DNA from: Azolla caroliniana
Lineage: Eukaryota > Polypodiophyta
Length of the DNA: 64,000 bases
Reading direction: 5' to 3'
Assembly (NCBI GenBank): GCA_043228905.1
Contig: JBHGNT010000017.1
Span: forward strand, 7,626,001 to 7,690,000
The position numbers and the translations under genes are program-made. Positions within the stretch are counted from its first letter, which is position 1; every line of letters starts with the position of its first letter. The notes below the pieces were generated by a model. That model was not told the DNA's origin, made no database searches, and saw nothing but the letters and a program-made list of their open reading frames with translations. Positions 1 through 9,344 of the stretch are shown one piece after another.

Positions 1-2
1 GT

Positions 3-3000
3 TCCATTCCCTCTAAGCAAGTTAGCGATGTGTTCGTAGCCCAAGTAACAGTTAGTACTAAAAGTACTCCTCCAGTACATGTCTTAGCACTTCTAGATTC
101 CGGAGCTAATTCTTGCTTCATGGATAGGAAATTTGCCCAAGCTCATCAGATATCTCTCAGAAAACTCTCGTGTCCTACCCTTGTAGTAGTCGTCGATGGT
201 CGTCCCATTGCCTCAGGAAATATCATAGAAGAGTCAGAACCCGTTAATGTTGTCCTAGATAATTTAGCATGTGTCATATCATTTAATATAATTAGCATCC
301 CAGAACACCCCATTGTCTTAGGATTACCATGGTTCGAATTACATAACCCAGACATAGATTGGCGGACAAGAGAAATCCGGCATCGAAAAGCCCGAGGTTC
401 TACTCATGAGATTGCAACGATTTCACTACATCAGTTGCGTGAGGAAGGATGCAAGGAAGAAATGTTTCTCTTTGCAATATCAGTAAACCCCTCCAGCACC
501 CCTAAAGAGGATTCCATCGTTCAACTTCCAGAGAAGTATCATCAGTATGCCGATGTGTTTGATAAAGTACAAGCCAGTACGCTTCCTCACCATCGACCAT
601 ATGATTGCCCCATCGATTTACAACCGGGGAAAGAACCACCTTGGGGACCGATCTACAATTTATCACCAACCGAACTGGAAGTCCTTCGAGCCTATATAGA
701 GGAGAATTTGGAGAATGGTTTCATACGACATTCGAAATCTCCAGCCGGCGCACCCATTTTCTTCGTCAAGAAAAAGGATGGCTCACTTCGGCTCGTTGTA
801 GATTACCGTGGCTTGAATAAGGTTACAATCCGAAATAGGTATGCACTCCCCCTTATCTCAAGTCTTTTAGAACGGATCAATGGTGCCAGGTTCTTCACGA
901 AGATCGACTTACGGGGAGCCTATAACCTCGTACGGATCCGACCAGGAGATGAATGGAAGACCGCGTTCCGCACCAGATATGGGCACTTCGAGTATACGGT
1001 TATGCCGTTCGGCCTCACTAATGCGCCAGCAGTCTTCCAGCACATGGCAAATGATATTTTCCGAGATCTCTTGGATGTGTGTCTAATCATCTATTTGGAT
1101 GATCTACTGGTTTACTCGAAGACCCAAGAAGAGCATGATTCTCATGTACTGTTAGTACTAAAACGACTTCGAGAACATGGTCTCTATGCAAAACTGGAAA
1201 AATGTAGTTTCGGGTGCAACCAAGTGGAATTTCTCGGCTATGTCATTTCCTCAGAAGGCATCTCCATGGACCCAGCTAAGGTCAAAACGGTGGAAGAATG
1301 GCAGACTCCGTGTTCGGTGCGGGATGTGCAATGCTTTCTAGGCTTTGCCAATTTTTACCGGAAGTTTATAAAGGATTACTCAAAGCTCGTTTTGCCTCTT
1401 ACACAACTTACTAGGAAGGGACAATCATTCGTTTGGTCTGAAGAAGCGGACATGGCTTTTGAGAATCTTAAACAGGCATTTACATCGGCTCCGATTCTAG
1501 CTCACGTTGATCCAGAAAAACCATTCATCATCGAAGCAGACGCATCGGATTTTGCATTGGGAAGCATTCTATCACAACGAGGTAATGATGAAAAGCTACA
1601 TCCTGTGGCTTTTCACTCACGCAAGTTTGACGCCGCCGAAATCAACTACGAAATTCATGATAAAGAGTTATTGGCTATAGTGGACTCTTTTATGCAATGG
1701 AGGCATTTTCTAGAGGGATCTTCTCATCAAGTCACTGTATTCAGTGACCACAAAAACCTCGCCTATTTTCAAGACGCTCGTGTGTTAAATCGACGTCAAG
1801 CTCGGTGGGCCCATTTTCTCACGCGTTTCGACTTCAAGATTACATATCGACCTGGGAAACATCAAGGGAAAGCAGATGCATTATCACGGCGTTCGTACCT
1901 AGCACCGCGTCCCGGCGAGCCAGCTTTTGATAACCAAAAGCAAGTAATCTTGGGACCGGCACGACTGCAAGCAACACAGGTCTTTGGCATGCCCATGGAT
2001 TCCCACGTTATCGATATCATACGTGCGGACCTGAAGACAGATGCTTTCGCTCAAGCTATACTAGCACAAATTGATCCCTCTCGAGCGTCGTGTTCACAGT
2101 CGCAACCACCAGGTACGGACTATCGGCAATTCAAATACCATGATGGATTACTCTTCTTTAAAGAACTTTTGTATGTTCCTAATGGTTCTTCCCGCCTTCA
2201 AGTAGTACAAAACTGTCATGACACATATACAGCTGGGCATTTCGGTAGTACTAAAACATTAGATTTAGTACAACGATCATTCTGGTGGCCCCGTATGCGA
2301 CAATTTGTCGAAGACTTTGTTCGGACTTGTGACACATGCTGCAGAGCGAAAATGCCAAGGCATCATCCATATGGTTTATTAGAACCATTACCAATTCCAA
2401 GCAAGCCGTGGCAATCCATTGCTCTAGACTTCATCACAGATCTTCCAGTCTCTAAGGGATTCAATGCGATTCTAACAGTGGTAGATCGATATACGAAGAT
2501 GGCTCATTTTTTGCCATGTACTAAGGAAATCTCCAGTGAAGACACCGCCGAAATTGTCATGCGTGAAGTATGTCGGCATCATGGACTTCCCGATAGTATC
2601 GCCAGCGACCGTGGACCCCAGTTCGTGTCAAAATTCTGGAAGCACCTTTTTAAAATGCTCAAGGTCACTTGTAACCTCTCCTCCGGCTACCACCCACAAA
2701 CCGACGGCCAAGCCGAACGAACAAATCAAACGTTGGAGCAGTACCTGCGGTGCTTCCTCAGCTATCATCAGGATGACTGGGCAGATATTCTCCACTTCGC
2801 CGAATTCGCCTATAATAACTCTATCCACGCATCGACTAAAGTTACGCCATTTTATGCTTATACCGGATGTCACCCCCGGTGGTGTGTACTTGAAATCCCA
2901 GAGGTGTCCACAAATCCTTGCGCGGAGGATCGTTTGGGGCGGTTACGTAAGATACAAGCGGATTTAGCTACTCATCTCCAACAAGCTCAGCAAACACACA

Positions 3001-3524
3001 AGGTTTATGCAGATCGTCATCGACTCCCATCGAGTTTTAACATTGGAGATCGGGTATGGCTACTCCGACGACACATCAAGATTACTCGCCCATGCGAGAA
3101 GTTGGATTATCGGCGCTTAGGTCCTTTCCGTATCACAGGAAAGATTAATGATGTCGCTTTTCGTCTCGATCTACCTCCACAACTTCGGATACATCCGGTG
3201 TTTCATAGTTCTCTCCTTGAACCCTATCAAGAGAGCACCATCCCAGGACGTATTACACAGCCTCCACCCCCGATCGAGCTTGAAGATGGACCTGAGTACG
3301 AAGTTGCCGCCATCCTTGATTCCAAGATTGTTCGCAACAAGCTATACTATCTAGTCGATTGGCTAGGATATAGTCCTAGTGAGCGTACTTGGGAGCCGAT
3401 AGAGAATGTCACCAATGCTCGTGCACTTCTTGAAGACTTCCATCATCAATATCCAGACAAACCGGGTCCTCAATCCAAAACGACTCGTTACACTCGTCGT
3501 TTTAAAGGGGGGATAGTGTCATGA
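3..3524 (+). CDS. Ty3/gypsy polyprotein (protease-RT-RNase H-integrase-chromodomain), partial
   Basis: This pol polyprotein copies element RNA into DNA and integrates it. The frame is open to the window edge, so the start is missing; no ATG supports a start here. Counting from the valine codon at 30, the order is: aspartic protease (LLDSGANS, about residue 22), reverse transcriptase with YLDD near 355, RNase H (EADASDFALG, about 501), zinc-binding HHCC, integrase core (D of DFITD about 800, DRGPQF about 860, E of GQAERTNQ about 897) and a C-terminal chromodomain (about 1088-1130, YYLVDWLGY). It has no internal stop in roughly 1170 codons, so it may still be functional. The stop codon lies inside the 3' LTR, as in the related GypD. 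Chromodomains of this kind direct integration to modified chromatin (family knowledge). Confidence 0.93.
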   Translation, partial: SIPSKQVSDVFVAQVTVSTKSTPPVHVLALLDSGANSCFMDRKFAQAHQISLRKLSCPTLVVVVDGRPIASGNIIEESEPVNVVLDNLACVISFNIISIPEHPIVLGLPWFELHNPDIDWRTREIRHRKARGSTHEIATISLHQLREEGCKEEMFLFAISVNPSSTPKEDSIVQLPEKYHQYADVFDKVQASTLPHHRPYDCPIDLQPGKEPPWGPIYNLSPTELEVLRAYIEENLENGFIRHSKSPAGAPIFFVKKKDGSLRLVVDYRGLNKVTIRNRYALPLISSLLERINGARFFTKIDLRGAYNLVRIRPGDEWKTAFRTRYGHFEYTVMPFGLTNAPAVFQHMANDIFRDLLDVCLIIYLDDLLVYSKTQEEHDSHVLLVLKRLREHGLYAKLEKCSFGCNQVEFLGYVISSEGISMDPAKVKTVEEWQTPCSVRDVQCFLGFANFYRKFIKDYSKLVLPLTQLTRKGQSFVWSEEADMAFENLKQAFTSAPILAHVDPEKPFIIEADASDFALGSILSQRGNDEKLHPVAFHSRKFDAAEINYEIHDKELLAIVDSFMQWRHFLEGSSHQVTVFSDHKNLAYFQDARVLNRRQARWAHFLTRFDFKITYRPGKHQGKADALSRRSYLAPRPGEPAFDNQKQVILGPARLQATQVFGMPMDSHVIDIIRADLKTDAFAQAILAQIDPSRASCSQSQPPGTDYRQFKYHDGLLFFKELLYVPNGSSRLQVVQNCHDTYTAGHFGSTKTLDLVQRSFWWPRMRQFVEDFVRTCDTCCRAKMPRHHPYGLLEPLPIPSKPWQSIALDFITDLPVSKGFNAILTVVDRYTKMAHFLPCTKEISSEDTAEIVMREVCRHHGLPDSIASDRGPQFVSKFWKHLFKMLKVTCNLSSGYHPQTDGQAERTNQTLEQYLRCFLSYHQDDWADILHFAEFAYNNSIHASTKVTPFYAYTGCHPRWCVLEIPEVSTNPCAEDRLGRLRKIQADLATHLQQAQQTHKVYADRHRLPSSFNIGDRVWLLRRHIKITRPCEKLDYRRLGPFRITGKINDVAFRLDLPPQLRIHPVFHSSLLEPYQESTIPGRITQPPPPIELEDGPEYEVAAILDSKIVRNKLYYLVDWLGYSPSERTWEPIENVTNARALLEDFHHQYPDKPGPQSKTTRYTRRFKGGIVS

Positions 3525-3531
3525 TATGGCA

Positions 3532-3586
3532 AGACTCGAACCCATGACCTTATGCTACATGGGTCGAGCTCTTGACCATCAGACTA
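3532..3586 (-). other. tRNA-like A box / B box pair in GypA LTR
   Basis: On the minus strand, TAGTCTGATGG (3576-3586) matches the Pol III A box TRGYNNARNNG at all but one position. GGTTCGAGTCT (3532-3542) matches the B box GGTTCGANNCC at all but one. The spacing is 33 nt, as in real tRNA genes. I could not fold a convincing full cloverleaf, so this is tRNA-like rather than a tRNA gene. Confidence 0.6.
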
Positions 3587-3647
3587 TACATTGTAATACG
3601 TAGAATATTATTTTCATTTATGTTTTATTTCAGAAAATTGATGTATA

Positions 3648-3690
3648 TTCCAGATTTCTCTGGAACATTCTAGAAACTTCAAGAGTATTC
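3648..3690 (+). promoter_or_regulatory. Heat-shock-element array of GypA LTR
   Basis: Alternating GAA/TTC triplets lie on an exact 5-bp phase: TTC, GAt, cTC, GAA, TTC, GAA, TTC, GAg, TTC. The four central units (3663-3680) are perfect. A TATA box follows 10 bp downstream. Such arrays bind heat-shock transcription factor trimers (known consensus). That the LTR is heat-inducible is inference. Confidence 0.7.
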
Positions 3691-3700
3691 CTTGGAACAC

Positions 3701-3709
3701 TATAAAAGG
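3701..3709 (+). promoter_or_regulatory. GypA LTR TATA box
   Basis: TATAAAAGG lies about 10 bp after the heat-shock-element array and upstream of a CT-rich leader. It fits the U3/R core promoter of a plant LTR. Confidence 0.7.
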
Positions 3710-3939
3710 AGGCACGAGGCATTATTTCGAACCAAATCGGTTCAACGCCAGTCTTAAGCCTCCTAAGCTACTGTACATTCTCTTCACATAATATATATCT
3801 TTTCTTATCATCTCTCTCTCTCGATCTCTCTCTCTCTCCCTCACTCACTCTTTCCTTCTCTCGAGAGTTCTTCATCTCTCTTAGTACTAATACTTCTTTT
3901 AGTACTAAATCCTTCTCTGTCTTAGTACTGTTCCTGACA

Positions 3940-6620
3940 GTCCTCAATAATTTGATTTACTCGTTCTATTTGTCCATCGGATTGAGGATGATCCGTGGAG
4001 CTCATGCTCAATGTAGTTTTTAACTTCTTGAAGACTTGCGTCCCGAAGTCACTAGTAAACTTTGGATCTCGATCACTCACGATATCCATTAGTAACCCAT
4101 AAAAACGAAATAACTCGTCAACGAATTGGTAAGCCAATTCAAAAGCTGTTACTGTGGTTTTCGTTGCAATAAATCTAGCCATTTTAGTTAGTCTATCAAC
4201 CACAACCTAGATGGCATCATGGCCTTTTTGGGTGCGAGGAAGGCTAACAATAAAATCCATGGATATACTTTCCCACTTATTATTGGGAATGTCCAAGGGA
4301 TGTAAAAGTCCTGCAGCTTTAAGTCGCTCGGCTTTGTTAACCTAACATTGGTGACATTTAGTCACATAGTTATGTATGTCAGGACGCATATTAGGCCAAT
4401 AAAATTGAGTGGAGATGAGAACGAGTGTACGATGTATTCCAGGGTGCCCTGCTGAGGGTGCATCATGGCATTCAAAAAGAATTCTCTTTTTGACCTCAGG
4501 AAAATCTGGAACACAAACCTTCCCATTACGGTAGAGCAGACCGTTAGCAATGTGGAAGTATTCCTTTGAGGATGTGGTGGTGTCTATTCCAGACTCAACT
4601 CTTGCCCAATATTTTGTAAAATAACTGTCATCAGGATACTTTCCTCGAAGGTGATCATAAAGATCTGATGTTATTTCAGTGAAGCTAAGTATGTTAACTT
4701 CACGGATGCGACTTAGTGCATCAGCGACAATGTTCATGGAACCTGTACGATATTGTATGGAAAAATCAAAGTCCTGGATGAGATCAACCCATTGTGCCTT
4801 ATGACCTTTCAGGTCTTGTTGGTCACAAAAATATTTCAAGGACTCGTGGTCCGTAGTTACCACAAAGCGATTTCCATAAAGATAATGGCGCCATGTTTTG
4901 AGCGCATGTATACTTGCAAATAATTCCTTGTCTTGAACGGTATACCGACATTGAGCAGAATCAAGTTTCTTACTCTCGAATGCTATTGGTTTACCATCTT
5001 GATATAAGACAACACCTATAGCATAATCGCTTGCATCGGTTTCAACCTCAAAAGGTTTTGAAGGATCAGGTAAATGAAGTGAAGGAGCCTTGCACACCAG
5101 GTCCTTGAGTTCCTTAAAGGCGAGGTCTACTGTAGCATTCTAGACAATAGGTTTTGTAGACTTACGCGTTTGACCTTTTAGAAGATTACTAAACGGCGTT
5201 GTCAATTGGTAGTAATTACGAAGGGATTTTCGCAAAAACCTGACAAAACCAAGGAATGATCGAACTTCTCGAATATTCCGAAGAGTGGGCCAAAGCTTGA
5301 TTTTCTCGATGCGAGAAGGATCAATTTCAACTCGTTTGGTTATGAGATGTCCAAGATAAGTAATTGATTTCTTGAAGAACTCACATTTGAGAGCTTCGCA
5401 TAAAACTGTTTGTCACGCAATGTTTGTAAAACAAACCGGACATGTTTAGCATGTTCTTGCAATGTACGGGCTATAAACTAAAATATCATCCAAGAAAATA
5501 ACAACAAATTTTCCAAGTTGTTCTCGGAAAATATCATTCATTTCTTGTTAAAATGTAGCTGGAGCATTGGTCAAACCTCAAGGCATAACCAAAAACTCAT
5601 AATGGCCATAACGCGTATGAAATGCCGTTTTAGGAACATCATCCTCACTTATACGTATTTGATGATAGCTAGTACGGAGATCATGTTTCGTAAAATACTG
5701 AGCTCCCTGGAGATGGTCAATTAGATCGTCAGCCCAAGGCAATGGATACGAATTCTTGATCGTCACTTTATTCAAGTGTTGGTAATTAATACACATACGC
5801 CATGTGCCCTCTTTCTTTTTAACCAAGAGAACTAGTGCACCCCATGGAGATTTACTATAACGTATATAACCCATTCGTAAATAGTCCTTGAGTTGCTTAG
5901 ATACCTCATCCTCTTTGGATCGACTTAAGCAATAAGGAGGTATACTTATTGGTGCAACGCGAGGTACAATATCTATATGATGGTCTATATTACGTTTAGG
6001 AGGTAACCCATATGGTAGTTCACTCGGAAAAACATCACGGAAATAATTTAAGATTTGATCAAGTTGTTGTTCAAAATATGTTAATTGAACTGAGACATTA
6101 TCGATATTGTAAACGTGAATGTCTGGATCAAGTACACAATAAAATAGAGTAGAACAACACAACTCGGATATTGATCGAGAGGGATTATTTTTTTACACAT
6201 TGAATAAAATGAGTACAATCGTTCAGTACAAATTTAATTGAATGAAGAACCCAATCAATAGATAAAGAAGAGCTTTTATTATAGAACTAGGGATAACCCA
6301 GTATTACATCAGTGGTACAAAGATTCATTACATGGAAGTCTACTTCCTCTATATAAGTGTCAATAGAAATTCCTAATGAATGAATCACCCCGTTGATGTA
6401 TTGTACTCTTCCATCAGCCAAGTGCACCGTATAGGTGTGATCACTTACGATGGGTTAGATTCCCCATATCTGAACCAAACGATCATTCACAAAGTTGTGT
6501 GAGCTTCCCGAATCAAACAAAAATTGTACGGGAGATCCATTGATATACCTGTTTGCACGTAGTAAATCATTGGGACCCAATACATAGTGAGGGAAAGAAC
6601 ATTGACAATTACTTAAATGA
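3940..6620 (-). pseudogene. GypB: decayed Ty3/gypsy pol (protease, RT, RNase H, integrase)
   Basis: Read leftwards on the minus strand. Protease remnant with FDSGSSHNF (about 6490-6518). RT N-half open at 5578-6162. The RT catalytic FLDD (about 5485-5496) is now out of frame. RNase H through the integrase zinc motif is open at 4342-5097 (ETDASDYAIG, then ending TKCHQC). Integrase core at 3940-4203 with VDRLTKMA, SDRDPKFTS and DGQIERVNQ. Stops and frameshifts separate these blocks (for example near 4204, 5100-5577 and 6163), so the gene is dead. GypA interrupts the integrase C-terminus at 3939/3940; the rest of GypB lies left of the window. No chromodomain can be assessed. Confidence 0.85.
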
Positions 6621-6694
6621 TATGTATAGACCTGAAGGACATTAGGAATCTGACCTTTATGGTTTGCAGCTTTAGCTTTGCTGTCATGCTCTTT

Positions 6695-7497
6695 CCGTTG
6701 GAGCTTTCGACATTGCTCTTTTGTATGACCCTTCTTTTTGCAGAATACGCAAAAAGGATGTTGTCACTTACAATCGAGATCCATGAATTCGTTGGGTGTC
6801 TTGCGTTTCCCAGCGAATTGCGACTGCTTAGTCCCGGGCGCTTCGTTGGGTTTGTTGTGGTATTTGGCGCCAGTGATAGTCCGAATTGGGGATGCCATTA
6901 ACAAAACAAGCTGTCAACCAATTGTCCCCTTCTAGACCCGACTTTTGGATTTGGGTTCTAGCATGGTGAACATAATCTTCTAGTGAGGAAAATTTCCGGC
7001 TAGAGAGGTTCATTAAAGCTTGTGCTGTCTCGGTTCGAGAGGGAGGTTGAAGAAATTGGCCCTTGAAAACTGTGACAAAATCTGTCCAGGTATCGAGCAA
7101 TTTCCCCAAAGTACGGAGCCCACGCCACCAGGCGGCAACCTTACCCCCTAGTTCTTGGCCGACATATGCAATCTTCGTACTATCTGGCGTGGGATAGAGC
7201 TCAAAATGAGACTCCCATCGGCCCAGCCACTTGCAGATTGCTTCTTTAGTTCTTTCCTTTTTTTTCTCCTGTAAATGGCTTAACGACAAACGATGGTTCA
7301 CCTTGTCGCTCATCAGGTCTATTAGTCTCACATTGTAAACTAATGACACGTGCCTCGAGAGCACTTTGAGATTGCTGAAGTTCGGTCATTTGTTGAGCGG
7401 TGAAACTAAGGTATTGGGTTATTTGTGAAAAATACATCTCAATGGACATTTGTCCAGGAGGATTTCCTTGAGTTCCTTCCACTTGAGCGGATGACAC
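6695..7497 (-). pseudogene. GypB gag remnant
   Basis: This is the capsid-like gag of GypB. It holds a retrotransposon gag domain (about 6930-7250, with WESHFELYP and VAAWWRGL) and a CCHC zinc knuckle, CVFCKKKGHTKEQC, read from about 6710-6752. The N-terminal part (7246-7497) and the main block (6828-7364) are in different frames, so at least one frameshift is present. An ATG at 7497 is a plausible start. It lies directly upstream (in sense) of the GypB protease remnant. Confidence 0.75.
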
Positions 7498-8767
7498 CGG
7501 TCGTTATTTTGAGCCATTAAATGATTATTTTTGGCAAAGAAATAGGATAAGGTCAGAAAAATAGTCATAACATCATGTCGTGATGTAAACATATCATGGG
7601 CAAACATTAATCGATATCATGATCTCACGTCAATACCCCTCTAGACATATGAGATGAGGTTCAAGGTTAGGTTATTATGGTAACACAAAGGTGTTTTAAA
7701 AACCATGGGGGTGACAAATAAATGTCTTTCCCTGATCTCTATATCGATTTTTTTCATGGTGGCTCCTTGAGGCTCAACCATGTATGTTCGCGTCATGAAT
7801 AGTTTATACATGAAGAAAATGTTAACAATAAACTATGTTTCTGTTCCCACATATGTGGTTTCGGCTCTTTAAGTCCTATTACGAGGACCCCGAAGTGCAC
7901 TTAGACCTCAAGTCTAAACATGTGTTATAGTCATATGTATTAACGATGTTGTATGGTCTTGGTCATATTTGAACTCGGGACCTCGAGAACAAATGCATTA
8001 AACACTTGAGCCAACCAAGTAGGTTGCTCTTCTTGAATGTTCAATGTTTCATGCGTATAAGAGATATGCGAGGCATTTGCCCACATATGTTTTTTTAAAA
8101 GAAATATATATGTCAAGAGTCCTTATTTCCCCCTCGTTTACTACAAAATATGTTGGTACGTTACCTAACCTCAAGTCTCGTAATTACGATGGCATACGCC
8201 AAAGTGCAACCTAATGGCCAAGCCAAATGAGCCCTCTTTTCATAGTAGGCCCACGTGGCCCATCACATGGTTACATCATTATGAATGCCTCTCGTAAGAA
8301 TGATCTCATGGTGGCATCGTATCCATGTAACGAGGGAGGGATGTTGGATATGTGTGTCATAGGAGCGACCTCACATGAAGTGGGTCAAGCCCTACGTTCT
8401 CAACATCATTGTGGCTATAGGCATTTCTTTACATAATAAAATCGAAGTCACCAACGAGAATGTCAACAATAAAAAATTGTTGAAAAAAGGGATGTTGACA
8501 ACACCGTTCTCACAAAAATGTGAGGACGACCACCAAGATCCTTTCCCCAAAAAGGAAAACATTCGATATTAAAATCACGTAATAACTTATATACACATAT
8601 GTATATTATCACATATATATGATCAAATATGTATACACTGACCACATATGCGTACATTAAACAAATCGTTACATCAAATAGCCATAAATGATATAATCGA
8701 GATACGTAATCGAGGCATATACCTCTATGCAAACGAAACATCCAAAAATAAGGGTTCATCGTAATAC
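7498..8767. other. Non-coding tract, probably GypB leader and/or LTR
   Basis: AT-rich, with no convincing gene. By position (upstream in sense of the GypB gag) it should hold the primer site and 5' LTR of GypB, but I could not place LTR borders because the partner LTR is outside the window. It contains a tRNA-like block at 7965-8013. Its right edge is the start of the CopC LTR at 8768. Confidence 0.5.
7965..8013 (-). other. tRNA-like A box / weak B box pair near GypB
   Basis: On the minus strand, TGGCTCAAGTG (8003-8013) is a full match to the A-box consensus. AGTTCAAATAT (7965-7975) is a weak B-box match (about 7 of 11). The spacing is 27 nt. The intervening sequence does not fold into a clean cloverleaf. 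Here the block has the same orientation as the neighbouring element, unlike the other three. Confidence 0.4.
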
Positions 8768-8913
8768 TGTTGAGATACAAGCTCAACATTGGCCGAATCG
8801 GTTGTGCAAGCCGAGAACCGGATTGGTCAGGATCGATCGGTTAGGCCGGACCGATGCGTAAACCGGTGCACAACGAGAAGCCGTAAGCGGTGCGTAAGCC
8901 GCGAGGCCGTTGG
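8768..8913 (+). repeat. CopC 5' LTR, first part (interrupted by GypD)
   Basis: It begins with the inverted repeat TGTTGAG-7 nt-CTCAACA, the same start as the solo LTR at 59396 and the inferred CopI LTR. It ends with GTTGG (8909-8913), which recurs at 25409-25413 where the LTR resumes. This is a 5-bp TSD left by GypD. Confidence 0.85.
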
Positions 8914-9125
8914 TGTCGTGACTTGAGAATAGGAGAGAGAAAAATAAGATGACAGTAGAAGGTAGAGGGAGAGAGAGAGAGAGAGAGAAAGAGCACTAGA
9001 GATGGAAAGAGAGTTTATATTATAAGAGAGCAAGGATTACAAAGAGTAGGCTAAGGGGCTACAAACTAGTGTTGAACCGAATGAGTTGTGATGAATGAAT
9101 AGACACCTATTTATAGGTCCTTATG

Positions 9126-9211
9126 GAGTATTCTGGAAAGTTCTAGAATATTTTAGATATTTATGATATTTAATATAATCATGGAATATCCTAGAATGTT
9201 CTAGAATACTC
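9126..9211 (-). promoter_or_regulatory. Two heat-shock-element arrays of GypD 3' LTR
   Basis: Read on the plus strand. Array 1 (9126-9158) is GAg, TTC, GAA, TTC, GAA, TTt, GAt on an exact 5-bp phase. Array 2 (9184-9211) is GAA, TcC, GAA, TTC, GAA, cTC. Both lie upstream (in the minus sense) of the TATA box at 9106-9117. Same plan as GypA but different intervening sequence. Confidence 0.68.
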
Positions 9212-9266
9212 TAAATGTCTTGTAATAACTAATAATACATTTATTATAACTATACATCATATATGT

Positions 9267-9321
9267 TAGTATAATGGTTAAAGGTCTAACATATAGACCA
9301 AGACGTCTTGAGCTCGAATCC
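9267..9321 (+). other. tRNA-like A box / B box pair in GypD 3' LTR
   Basis: TAGTATAATGG (9267-9277) fits the A-box consensus completely. AGCTCGAATCC (9311-9321) matches 9 of 11 B-box positions. Between them GGTCT-AACATAT-AGACC (9284-9300) forms a perfect 5-bp stem with a 7-nt loop, like an anticodon arm with CAT in the anticodon position. The T stem is poor and base 33 is A, so a working tRNA is unlikely. Confidence 0.6.
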
Positions 9322-9344
9322 TTGTAAGGCCAAAATGTATGTCG

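Larger units (their letters stand above)
1..3939 (+). mobile_element. GypA: Ty3/gypsy chromovirus, 5' truncated by window edge
   Basis: Plus-strand element consisting of a long open pol frame, a purine-rich tract at 3504-3515 and a 3' LTR at 3517-3939. The 5' LTR and gag lie left of the window. Its right edge (TGACA, then GTCCT) falls inside the integrase frame of the minus-strand element GypB, so GypA inserted there. The left TSD copy is outside the window. Confidence 0.85.
3517..3939 (+). repeat. GypA 3' LTR
   Basis: It begins TGTCATGA right after a purine tract and ends CTGACA. In sense order it contains an antisense tRNA-like block (3532-3586), a phased heat-shock-element array (3648-3690), a TATA box (TATAAAAGG, 3701-3709), a CT-rich tract (about 3811-3842) and copies of the palindrome TTAGTACTAA (3881-3890, 3899-3908, with a partial copy at 3922). 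The partner LTR is outside the window, so the left boundary rests on the TG/CA ends and the purine tract. Confidence 0.85.

Noticed and set aside
8227-8789. Short open frames in the GypB-CopC gap as host genes
   Set aside because: All are under 110 codons, hydrophobic by AT-richness, overlapping on both strands, without domains; the region fits LTR/leader sequence.
9267-9321. Functional tRNA gene with CAT anticodon
   Set aside because: A and B boxes and an anticodon-like arm are present, but the T stem does not pair, base 33 is A and no acceptor stem could be formed. Kept only as tRNA-like.
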